A stretch of 64,000 nt of DNA from Propionibacterium sp. (lineage in GTDB: Bacteria; Actinomycetota; Actinomycetes; Propionibacteriales; Propionibacteriaceae). The stretch is taken from assembly GCA_012517405.1 (NCBI GenBank), contig JAAYVB010000043.1, positions 124,001-188,000 of the forward strand, in the 5' to 3' direction. Every line of letters begins with the position of its first letter. Position 1 is the first letter of the stretch. Below are positions 38,903 to 46,870 of this stretch, in pieces. The notes beneath the pieces are model-generated. The model was not told the origin of the DNA. It did no database searches and saw only the letters and a list, made by a program, of their open reading frames with translations. A program made the translations under genes and the position numbers.

Positions 38903-40144
38903 ATGACACGTTGTCCTGTCGGTCATGAAAGCCTGACAGACGATTACTGCTCGGTGTGCGGGGCGCGGATCGAGGCTTCGGCTGAGGTTCGGCCACCATC
39001 ACCGGCGGCTGGTGAGGCGGGTCCGCAGGCGCCGGGCGTCGCTGCGGCGCCGAGACCTGCGACGCAGACCTGCCCGGTGTGCCATACGGTGGCGGCCGCG
39101 GACGCCTTCTTCTGCGAAACCTGCGGCTATGACTTCCTGACGGGGGCGCTGCCGCGCGGGCTTGATCGGCCTTCCGGGCAAGCCGCCGCCGAGCCGGCCG
39201 ACAACACGGCGGTTTCCCCGGAGCCGGTCGGCAACACGGCTTCCGCAGAGCCGGCCGGCAACACGGCTTCCGCAGAGCCGGCCGGCAACACGGCGGCTTC
39301 CGCAGAGTCGGCCGGCGACACGACGTCTTCCGCAGAGCCCGAGGAACCGCCCGCGCCGCCCGTGCCGGGCTATTTCGATCTCGGTGATGCCCCCAGCCAT
39401 GCAGATCTGGACAACCCGCTGGTGGTGGAATCGGCTGCCCCTGCCGCGCCCGTCCAGCAAGCCCCCGATCCGGCGATCGGTGAGGCTCTCGATCTGGGGG
39501 ATCCGGGCGCGGATGTACCCAGCCCCGAGTCGTTGCGTCCGATCTCGGTAGACCCCCGGCCACCGCAGGGCACCTATCAGCCGGCCGCCTCGCCGTCGCC
39601 GGCGCCGCAGCGCCCGGCGTCCACGCAGCCTGCACCACCACCGGCCCAGCCCACTCAGCCGGCCCAGCCCACGCAGCCTGCACCGCCACCGGCCCAGCCC
39701 GTGGCGGCTCCTGCGTCCAGCAGTGTGCCGCCTACCCAAACCGGCCCCGCCCGCTGGGTGGCGGAGATCTGGATCGATCCCGAGTGGTACCGCCTGCAAC
39801 AGGCACCCGAACAGCTCCCTTCCCCGGGCCAGCCGATCATCACTGGCCTGCGCAAGCCGCGAATGGTGATCGGACGAACCTCCGGGAAGACCCATCCCGA
39901 CCTCGACTGCCTGACCGACACCGGGGTGAGCCGTCAGCAGGCGGCGCTGACCACCGACGGCATCCGCTGGTTCGTCGAGGACTTGGGCTCGTCCAACGGA
40001 ACCTACGTCGGCCGGGTCGATCAGCCGCTGCCGATCGAGCCCATCGCGCGGCGCACCGAACTCGGCTACCACGACCGCATCTATGTCGGCTCGTGGACTC
40101 GGATCGTGGTTCGTCCTGCTCTGGCGCAGGAAACCGAGCTGTGA
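38903..40144 (+). CDS. FHA domain protein with two N-terminal zinc ribbons
   Basis: 413 residues, two bases after the vWA gene. Zinc ribbon-like clusters at Cys4/16/19 (with Cys or His near 8) and Cys57/60/71/74; a long low-complexity Pro/Ala/Glu region (~80-290) including a 27/30-bp tandem repeat; then an FHA domain (~310-405) with the phosphothreonine-binding residues in VIGRTSG, GVSRQQAAL and DLGSSNGTYVGR. It should bind phosphothreonine on a partner, probably a PknG substrate. It is the last gene of the block and may act like GarA in mycobacteria, though it is far longer and lacks an obvious ETTS motif. Confidence 0.88.
   Translation: MTRCPVGHESLTDDYCSVCGARIEASAEVRPPSPAAGEAGPQAPGVAAAPRPATQTCPVCHTVAAADAFFCETCGYDFLTGALPRGLDRPSGQAAAEPADNTAVSPEPVGNTASAEPAGNTASAEPAGNTAASAESAGDTTSSAEPEEPPAPPVPGYFDLGDAPSHADLDNPLVVESAAPAAPVQQAPDPAIGEALDLGDPGADVPSPESLRPISVDPRPPQGTYQPAASPSPAPQRPASTQPAPPPAQPTQPAQPTQPAPPPAQPVAAPASSSVPPTQTGPARWVAEIWIDPEWYRLQQAPEQLPSPGQPIITGLRKPRMVIGRTSGKTHPDLDCLTDTGVSRQQAALTTDGIRWFVEDLGSSNGTYVGRVDQPLPIEPIARRTELGYHDRIYVGSWTRIVVRPALAQETEL
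39191..39334 (+). repeat. Tandem 27/30-bp coding repeat in the FHA protein
   Basis: Five consecutive units of 30, 27, 27, 30 and 30 bases encode variants of AEPAGNTAS. The two central units are nearly identical, so this minisatellite has probably changed copy number recently. It lengthens the flexible linker between zinc ribbons and FHA domain. Confidence 0.85.
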
Positions 40145-40197
40145 GATGGCTACCTGTGGTGGCGCCAATGCAGCCACGCCAGTTCGAACGCTCCCGG

Positions 40198-40286
40198 CGT
40201 GACTGATCTTCTTCACCTGAGCCCGATAAGCCGGAAATCGGCGATTTGGATCGATCCAAGCGGTGAACTGAAGAAGATGAGGCACG
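40198..40286. repeat. 89-bp palindromic repeat, copy A
   Basis: Terminal arms of about 22 bases (CGTGACTGATCTTCTTCA at the left and the complementary TGAAGAAGATGAGGCACG at the right) enclose an inner inverted repeat (AAATC/GATTT) and the perfect palindrome TTGGATCGATCCAA at 40246-40259. About six differences from copy B, with which it also shares the eight flanking bases GCTCCCGG on the left. It lies between the FHA gene and the AbiEi-like gene. Confidence 0.85.
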
Positions 40287-40292
40287 ACAGAC

Positions 40293-40301
40293 TTATCCAC
40301 A
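40293..40301 (+). promoter_or_regulatory. Perfect DnaA-box nonamer
   Basis: TTATCCACA matches the consensus DnaA box. It is single, seven bases from palindromic repeat copy A, and 52 bases upstream of the AbiEi-like gene. There is no cluster of boxes and no AT-rich unwinding region, so not an origin. Confidence 0.4.
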
Positions 40302-40352
40302 GCCTCGAAGGAAGATGACCGATTCGCGGGGGCACTCGCCAATCCTCTAGGC

Positions 40353-41996
40353 ATGAACCTCGAGGATGCCCTAAGAGCGGGCGGCGGCGTCATTGCTGCC
40401 GCGGATCACCGGCCACTACGCAACCAGTTCACTCGCGCTATCGCCGCAGGCACGCTGGTGCGGCTTTGTCCGGGCGTGCTGGTTGCCGCGGATCTCGTTG
40501 ACGACCCGGTGATCCGAGCCCGGGCAGCGCACACCTGGCGGCCCGGGCACATTCTGATGGGCCCCGCGGCAGCTCGGGCCTCCTTCTGGCCGGAGTGCCC
40601 CGACACCATGATCGACCTGGCGGGTCCCCAGACGGATGTCGTTCCGAAGATCGTGCGACTGCACCAGGTGAAGGTGCCGGTGGAGCTACGAGCGAACTGG
40701 GGTACCGCGATCATCACCAGGGCCGAACTGACCGTGCTCGATATGGCAACGATGGGGAAGTGGGCGGCTTTGTGCGAGGGCCTGCGGCGAGGCGCCGTGA
40801 GCGCCGAGTCCTTGGCCCGGGCCGGCGACCTCGTCGCGCGGCGGTTGAAGCCCGGAATCCGGAGAGAATGCCTGGCGCGAGCAGCGGGCAATCCGTGGTC
40901 CGTGCCGGAGATGAACCTGCAGATGCTCTACCGCAAGGCAGGCATCGACGGGTGGGTAGGCAACCGGCAGATCATCGCGTGCGGACACCTCGTGATTCCT
41001 GACATCGCTTTCGATGTCCCCAAGCTCATCGTCGAGGTCGATGGACGCAAGTACCACACGCAGGTTGCGAGTTTCGAATCGGATCGGGCGCACAGCAACT
41101 GGCTCACCGCCGACGGCTGGCGGATACTGCGATTCACACCGTCGACGATCTGGAATGAGCCCGAGACAGTCCTGCAGCAGACGTGGGCGACCCTTGCATG
41201 CTCCCGGCGTGACTGGTCTTCTTCACTTGGGGCCGATGAGCCGGAAATCGGCGATTTGGATCGATCCAAGCGGTCAACTGAAGAAGATGAGGCACGCGGG
41301 GGCGGTGTGCCCCGAGCACCTAGACTGGCCCATCGTGAGATACGCCAGCATCGGATCGGGAAACTACGCCACCATGGTCGCCATGATGGCGGTGGTCGTC
41401 ATCTTGTCGAGCATCGGCGCCTCGAAGGGTGTGGTCTTCGGACCGGTGATCACGGACGGGGCGTTTTTCCTCTTCCCGCTCGCCTACATTCTCGGCGACA
41501 TGATCACCGAGATCTACGGGCCGCGTGCCGCGAAGCGGGCGATCATCACCGGCTTCGTCGCCAGCATCGCATCGGTGCTGATCTACGCGGTCGTGATTGC
41601 GCTGCCCGGCTTCACCGACGACTACGGCACGGCCCATCAGCAGGCCCTCGAACTGGCCCTGGGGCCGGTCTGGCAGATCGTGCTGGCCAGCATGGTCGGC
41701 TACGCGGGCGGGCAAACGACCAATTCGCTGATCATGTGGACCGGCAAGCGGAGACACTCCGAGAAGCGGCTCTACCAGCGACTCGCCTCGTCCACCGGTG
41801 CCGGGGAGGCTGTCGACACCATCTTGTTCTGCACGATCGCCGCCCCGGTGATCGGCATCACCACGGTCAACCAGTGGCTGAGCTATACATTCTTCGGCTA
41901 CCTGTGGAAGATCCTCGTGCAGTTCGCCTTGATGCCGATCACCGGCCATGTGATCGGGTGGGTGAAGAAGAAAGAGCCGAGCTACTGGCAGCATGA
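40353..41996 (+). CDS. AbiEi-like/DUF559 nuclease-fold protein with repeat-derived read-through C-terminus
   Basis: The frame runs 547 codons, but only about the first 285 look native. These comprise an N-terminal winged-helix region as in type IV antitoxin AbiEi proteins (FTRAIAAGTLVRLCPGVLV) and a C-terminal DUF559/Vsr-like endonuclease fold (LIVEVDGRKYHTQ, FESDRAHSNWLTADGWRILR). From codon 286 it is encoded by palindromic repeat copy B (RDWSSSLGADE...), then it continues in another frame through nearly the whole transporter gene to a stop at 41996. The native stop seems lost to the repeat. The family is common in actinobacteria as solitary genes of unclear function. ATG 40353 has no clear ribosome site. 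Confidence 0.65.
   Translation: MNLEDALRAGGGVIAAADHRPLRNQFTRAIAAGTLVRLCPGVLVAADLVDDPVIRARAAHTWRPGHILMGPAAARASFWPECPDTMIDLAGPQTDVVPKIVRLHQVKVPVELRANWGTAIITRAELTVLDMATMGKWAALCEGLRRGAVSAESLARAGDLVARRLKPGIRRECLARAAGNPWSVPEMNLQMLYRKAGIDGWVGNRQIIACGHLVIPDIAFDVPKLIVEVDGRKYHTQVASFESDRAHSNWLTADGWRILRFTPSTIWNEPETVLQQTWATLACSRRDWSSSLGADEPEIGDLDRSKRSTEEDEARGGGVPRAPRLAHREIRQHRIGKLRHHGRHDGGGRHLVEHRRLEGCGLRTGDHGRGVFPLPARLHSRRHDHRDLRAACREAGDHHRLRRQHRIGADLRGRDCAARLHRRLRHGPSAGPRTGPGAGLADRAGQHGRLRGRANDQFADHVDRQAETLREAALPATRLVHRCRGGCRHHLVLHDRRPGDRHHHGQPVAELYILRLPVEDPRAVRLDADHRPCDRVGEEERAELLAA
41208..41296. repeat. 89-bp palindromic repeat, copy B
   Basis: Same length and orientation as copy A, with the perfect core TTGGATCGATCCAA at 41256-41269. 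It begins inside the 3' end of the AbiEi-like reading frame and ends 39 bases before the transporter GTG. It supplies codons 286 onward of the run-on frame. Confidence 0.85.
41321..41326 (+). promoter_or_regulatory. Predicted -10 box (TAGACT) for the YhhQ-type transporter
   Basis: TAGACT followed by eight bases and GTG 41335; near-leaderless geometry, slightly wider than the six-base spacing elsewhere in the window. Confidence 0.4.
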
Positions 41997-42009
41997 ACCC
42001 GCTGCATGA
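41335..42009 (+). CDS. yhhQ: Queuosine precursor transporter (YhhQ/VUT family)
   Basis: 224 residues, about six membrane spans. The VUT/YhhQ signature is clear: FGPVITDGAFFLFPLAYILGD, then MITEIYGPRAAKRAI, and GQTTNSLIMWTGKRR. YhhQ imports the queuosine precursors preQ0/preQ1 for tRNA modification. A GTG start at 41335 is chosen from the promoter-like element; an ATG at 41287 lies inside palindromic repeat B and would add a nonhomologous stretch. The AbiEi-like frame overlaps this gene almost completely in a different frame. Confidence 0.85.
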   Translation: MRYASIGSGNYATMVAMMAVVVILSSIGASKGVVFGPVITDGAFFLFPLAYILGDMITEIYGPRAAKRAIITGFVASIASVLIYAVVIALPGFTDDYGTAHQQALELALGPVWQIVLASMVGYAGGQTTNSLIMWTGKRRHSEKRLYQRLASSTGAGEAVDTILFCTIAAPVIGITTVNQWLSYTFFGYLWKILVQFALMPITGHVIGWVKKKEPSYWQHEPAA

Positions 42010-42055
42010 CAAGGCCACACGGTGAGCCGCGTTGGCTGGTGCCGAGGGGTGCAGC

Positions 42056-42061
42056 TAGAGT
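42056..42061 (+). promoter_or_regulatory. Predicted -10 box (TAGAGT) for purA
   Basis: TAGAGT would start transcription near 42068, giving purA a leader of about 90 bases that contains a hairpin and a GGAAGG ribosome site. This contrasts with the leaderless starts of the other pur genes. Confidence 0.4.
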
Positions 42062-42069
42062 GAGGTGGC

Positions 42070-43439
<1,370 letters not shown>

Positions 43440-43455
43440 GCGGTCCCGGGCGATC

Positions 43456-44700
43456 ATGAACGAGCGGCAGACGCTGGCTGCGACCATCACCGGCACCGAT
43501 GCCCCTGGCATGGCGGTTCAGCTGATGGACGCGATCGCCTCCGCCGGGGCGGAGATCCTCGACTTCGAGCAGGTGGTGGTGCGTGAGCAGCTGATCTTGG
43601 CGCTGCTGCTCGGTTCGCTGCCCGAAGATGTCACCGGGTTGACCGACAAGCTGGCCGGGACATGCGCTCGGCTTGGGGTGACGCTGCATATCCGGGAGGG
43701 TGTCGGCGACAATCCACCGCGTCCGAAACGCGTTGTGGTGACGCTGCTCGGGCGCCCTTTACTGGCCGAGCACGTCGCTGCGGCCGCCCGGGTGATCAGC
43801 GAGCATGGCGGCAACATCGACCGCAGCCGCCGGCTGTCGCGCCAGCCGATGACCAGCATCGAGTTCTGGGTCTCGCATGCCGAGGTCGCCGATCTGCGTC
43901 CGGCGCTGGCTCAGGCCTCGGCGCAAGCAGGATTCGATGTCGCCGTGTCGCCCGCCGGCCTGGCCCGGCAGGGCCGCCGCCTGGTCGTCATGGATGTGGA
44001 TTCCACTCTCATCCGCGATGAGGTGATCGAGTTGCTGGCCGCGCACGCCGGACGCGAAGCCGAGGTGGCCGAAGTGACGGCCGCCGCGATGCGCGGCGAG
44101 ATCGATTTCGCGACCAGCCTGCATCAGCGGGTCTCGAAGCTTGCCGGACTGCCTGCGTCCATCTTCGACGAGGTGCGCCAGGCGGTTCGGCTGACGCCCG
44201 GGGCGCGGACGCTGGTCGGCACCCTGCAAGATCTCGGTTTCGCCGTCGGGCTGGTATCCGGCGGTTTCATCGAGGTCGTCGGACCGCTGGCAGCCGAGCT
44301 GGGCATCGAACATGTCTATGCGAATTCACTCGAAGTGATCGATGGCGTGCTGACCGGACGCGTCAGCGGCCCGGTGGTCGACAGAGCTGCCAAGGCGCAG
44401 AAGCTGCGCGAGTTCGCCGCGGCCGAGGGGCTGCCGCTGTCACGCACGGTCGCGATCGGTGACGGTGCCAACGATCTCGACATGCTCGCTGCGGCCGGTC
44501 TGGGGGTGGCGTTCAATGCCAAGCCCGCGGTCCGGGCCTCGGCGGACACGTCGCTGAATCTGCCCTATCTGGACGCCGTGCTCTTCCTGCTCGGTTTCAG
44601 CCGCGAAGAGGTCGTGGACGCAGCCGCCGCCCGCGAGCTGGGGCCGCTGCTGAGCCAGTTGCCCGAGCTGAAGGCGCACCACAAGACCGCGCAAGGGTGA
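43456..44700 (+). CDS. serB: Phosphoserine phosphatase (SerB2-like, ACT domains)
   Basis: 414 residues. Two N-terminal ACT-like regulatory domains (~5-80 and ~92-165) precede the HAD domain. HAD motif I is VMDVDSTLI (nucleophile Asp180, Asp182), motif II GLVSGG, motif III is preceded by AAKAQKLREFA, and motif IV is AIGDGANDLDM. It makes L-serine in the last step of the phosphorylated pathway; ACT domains imply feedback control by amino acids, as in mycobacterial SerB2. The gene is convergent with ureD. Confidence 0.95.
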   Translation: MNERQTLAATITGTDAPGMAVQLMDAIASAGAEILDFEQVVVREQLILALLLGSLPEDVTGLTDKLAGTCARLGVTLHIREGVGDNPPRPKRVVVTLLGRPLLAEHVAAAARVISEHGGNIDRSRRLSRQPMTSIEFWVSHAEVADLRPALAQASAQAGFDVAVSPAGLARQGRRLVVMDVDSTLIRDEVIELLAAHAGREAEVAEVTAAAMRGEIDFATSLHQRVSKLAGLPASIFDEVRQAVRLTPGARTLVGTLQDLGFAVGLVSGGFIEVVGPLAAELGIEHVYANSLEVIDGVLTGRVSGPVVDRAAKAQKLREFAAAEGLPLSRTVAIGDGANDLDMLAAAGLGVAFNAKPAVRASADTSLNLPYLDAVLFLLGFSREEVVDAAAARELGPLLSQLPELKAHHKTAQG

Positions 44701-44724
44701 CGCGGCGAACGCGGGTGGAGTTCG

Positions 44725-45465
44725 CTACGATGCGGTCGCCGGGCCCGGCGACCGCCCGCTGAGAGCGTCCTGACCGCGCCACGCCTGCCAGCAGGCATCC
44801 ATGGGCTGGTGGGCGTGCTCGCGTCCCAGCTGTCGCAGCAGGACGCCCGGCTCGGCCAACTCGAAGGCAGCAGGCCCGGCAGGGATGTCACCCTCGGGAC
44901 GCCAGCCCAGCGCGATGATCGAGTCGAGGACGCGGTCGTCCCCGAGTACGCCTAGGCGTTCACGCTTGCCACGGGCCAGATCGAGGTCCTCGATCAGCAG
45001 TGGCAAGCCATCGGCGGACCGGGCGTGCAGGCAGCTCACCAGGTCGCCGCCGTGCTGACCGGAGCGTCCGAACGCGAGAACCTCGCGCTGCAGAAGCCTC
45101 GCGCCATCGCCGAGCCGAATGTCGGTGGTCCGCAGCACGGTTGCGCCATCCGACACCACGAAGGGCTGTCCCTCCCAGATCAGGGTGGCGCCCGCCCCCA
45201 CCTCGATGGACACCTCCCAACGGGACCGGCCGGTGCCCCCGTAGGCGACCGTACCGACCGGCTCGACGATCTCGAGCCGGCCACCCGCTGCCACGACGAT
45301 GTCGATGCCGATGCTGTCGCCGGCCAGCAGCACCATCTGCGTGCCGACCAGGGCGACCTGCGCCCCGGCCGGCGTCGCAGACAAGATACGGGGAGCGAGC
45401 ACGTCCCCGCGTAGGTCGACCCGAGGCCGGTGGGTGGCCGGTGTGACCTCGATCCGGGTGCGCAT
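44725..45465 (-). CDS. ureD: Urease accessory protein UreD
   Basis: 246 residues. UreD is part of the UreD-F-G complex that delivers nickel and CO2 to apo-urease. Recognisable segments are GDSIGIDIVVAAGGRLEIVE and GATLIWEGQPFVVSDGA, then RTTDIRLGDGARLLQREVLAFGR broken into shorter motifs along the beta-helix. Last gene of the urease operon; the ATG shares one base with the ureG stop (TGATG). Its final codons contain a perfect 24-base palindrome that probably also serves as the terminator facing serB. Confidence 0.88.
   Translation of the reverse strand: MRTRIEVTPATHRPRVDLRGDVLAPRILSATPAGAQVALVGTQMVLLAGDSIGIDIVVAAGGRLEIVEPVGTVAYGGTGRSRWEVSIEVGAGATLIWEGQPFVVSDGATVLRTTDIRLGDGARLLQREVLAFGRSGQHGGDLVSCLHARSADGLPLLIEDLDLARGKRERLGVLGDDRVLDSIIALGWRPEGDIPAGPAAFELAEPGVLLRQLGREHAHQPMDACWQAWRGQDALSGRSPGPATAS
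44732..44755. terminator. Perfect 24-base palindrome between convergent serB and ureD
   Basis: GCGGTCGCCGGG directly followed by its exact reverse complement, inside the last codons of ureD and 32 bases past the serB stop. A likely bidirectional terminator that doubles as coding sequence; no U tract. Confidence 0.55.
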
Positions 45466-46205
45466 CAATGCTGATGGACGTGCGTATGCCCGGGCGCACT
45501 GTCGGCATGGGAGTGCACCGTGCCGTCGGCGTGCACGTGCGGGGCCATCGGGCCGGGATCGACCGCCACGTGGTGGCCGCTGCGGAAGCTCGCCAGACTG
45601 TCGAGCACCCACTGCTTGAGCGCCGTCATCGACTCCGGATCGCTCCTGGACACCCCGAGTACCGGACGACCGGCCCGCACCTCGCGTCCCTCCCGGATCA
45701 TCCGGTCGACATCCACATCGACGAACGGCCCGAGATCGGTCTTGTTGATCACCAGCAGATCGGCCCGCGCGATACCCGGCCCGCCCTTGCGCACCACGTC
45801 GCCGCCACCTGCCACATCGAGCACGAAGATCTGCACATCGACCAGCGCGGGGGAGAAGGTTGCGGTCAGATTGTCTCCGCCCGATTCGATCAGGACGATG
45901 TCGACCGGCGCGAAATCGGCCTCCAGATCCTCCGCGGCCAGCAGATTCACCGTGACGTCATCGCGGATGGCGGTATGCGGGCAGGCTCCGGTCTCCACCG
46001 GCCGGATGCGCTCCGGGTCCAGCACCCCTGCCGCCTTCAGGAAACGGGCATCCTCATCGGTGTAGATGTCATTGGTCACCACTGCCAGCGACAGCGAATC
46101 CGACAGCTGCCGGCAGATCATCGCGATGAGTGAACTCTTGCCGGTGCCGACCGGCCCGGCCACCCCGAGACGCATCGCGCGGGTGGGAACAGCGGATTCA
46201 GGCAC
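45465..46205 (-). CDS. ureG: Urease accessory GTPase UreG with histidine-rich C-terminus
   Basis: 246 residues from GTG 46205 (AGAAAGG upstream), overlapping ureF by eight bases. SIMIBI GTPase for urease metallation: P-loop GPVGTGKS (17-24), [12 protein letters not shown], the nickel-binding CPH motif in [27 protein letters not shown] and INKTDL. Unusually, the last ~36 residues contain ten histidines ([19 protein letters not shown]), a tail not found on typical UreG. It may store or hand over nickel in place of UreE, whose gene is absent from this operon. Confidence 0.94.
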   Translation of the reverse strand: MPESAVPTRAMRLGVAGPVGTGKSSLIAMICRQLSDSLSLAVVTNDIYTDEDARFLKAAGVLDPERIRPVETGACPHTAIRDDVTVNLLAAEDLEADFAPVDIVLIESGGDNLTATFSPALVDVQIFVLDVAGGGDVVRKGGPGIARADLLVINKTDLGPFVDVDVDRMIREGREVRAGRPVLGVSRSDPESMTALKQWVLDSLASFRSGHHVAVDPGPMAPHVHADGTVHSHADSAPGHTHVHQH

Positions 46206-46845
46206 GGAACAACCTTTCTGTCGTGTGAGCATGACGCTCAGTCCATAGTTCCAGCTGTGGCGCCGCGTGGGCCGGGATCTGCTCCGGCGCCGTGAGCCCG
46301 GCGACCCGATCGGCCATCGCCTCGACCTCGCTCAGCAGGTCTCGAGTGAGGGCTGCAACCTCGACCGGATCGCCGGGTTCGAGCTTGAGCAGCGCCGAGG
46401 TCACCGCCTGCAGATCGTCGTAGCCGACCAGACGGGCCGTATCGTGCGCGTCCAGCCCGGCTCTGGCAGCGGTGACCCCGAGCACGATCGCCCGGCAGTA
46501 TCGCGCATCATGATGGTCACGCTCGGTCGGCCACAAAGTGGCGAGAAGCCGCGACTGTCCGCGTCCGAGTTGATGGGCGTTGTCGCGCAGCGCCCGGCTC
46601 GGAGTGCGGGCCGCCCAGGCGCTCTCGACTGCCGCCAGATCCCCGCCCGAGAGCTCGACGGCTCTGGCCACCACCGCGGTGCCCGCCTCAACCTCGGTGA
46701 CCGTCTCCAGTCGGGTTCGGATGAAGCGGTCCACGGCACCGGCCGGCATCCCGGCCTGCAGCGCGGGTTCGAGGCCGGCCGACTGAGTATGGGCTCCCAC
46801 CGGCAGGCGCACATCGGCCAAGAAGGTCAACAGCAGCCCGGACAT
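46198..46845 (-). CDS. ureF: Urease accessory protein UreF
   Basis: 215 residues, all-helical. UreF gates GTPase activity of UreG and contacts UreD in the maturation complex. N-terminal [21 protein letters not shown] matches the family's conserved opening when read in parts ([12 protein letters not shown]). The start is chosen at ATG 46845; an earlier TTG is possible since the frame runs back to the ureC stop. Between ureC and ureG, with close junctions. Confidence 0.88.
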   Translation of the reverse strand: MSGLLLTFLADVRLPVGAHTQSAGLEPALQAGMPAGAVDRFIRTRLETVTEVEAGTAVVARAVELSGGDLAAVESAWAARTPSRALRDNAHQLGRGQSRLLATLWPTERDHHDARYCRAIVLGVTAARAGLDAHDTARLVGYDDLQAVTSALLKLEPGDPVEVAALTRDLLSEVEAMADRVAGLTAPEQIPAHAAPQLELWTERHAHTTERLFRA

Positions 46846-46870
46846 CGCGCTGTTCGTCTCGGTCAACGGC

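Noticed and set aside
39191-39334. CRISPR array
   Set aside because: The repeats are tandem, in frame and without unique spacers; they encode the FHA protein linker. No cas genes.
39840-40259. Minus-strand frames starting MDRSK at 40259, 41269 and 59895
   Set aside because: They begin at a TTG within the palindromic repeat core and read into unrelated genes; the shared start reflects the repeat, not a gene family.
40293-40301. Replication origin at the DnaA box
   Set aside because: Single nonamer, no box cluster, no AT-rich region, and no dnaA/dnaN/recF genes nearby.
41014-41334. Extending the YhhQ-type transporter upstream to 41014
   Set aside because: The extra segment overlaps the AbiEi-like gene and repeat copy B, has no membrane-protein character, and a promoter-like element precedes GTG 41335.
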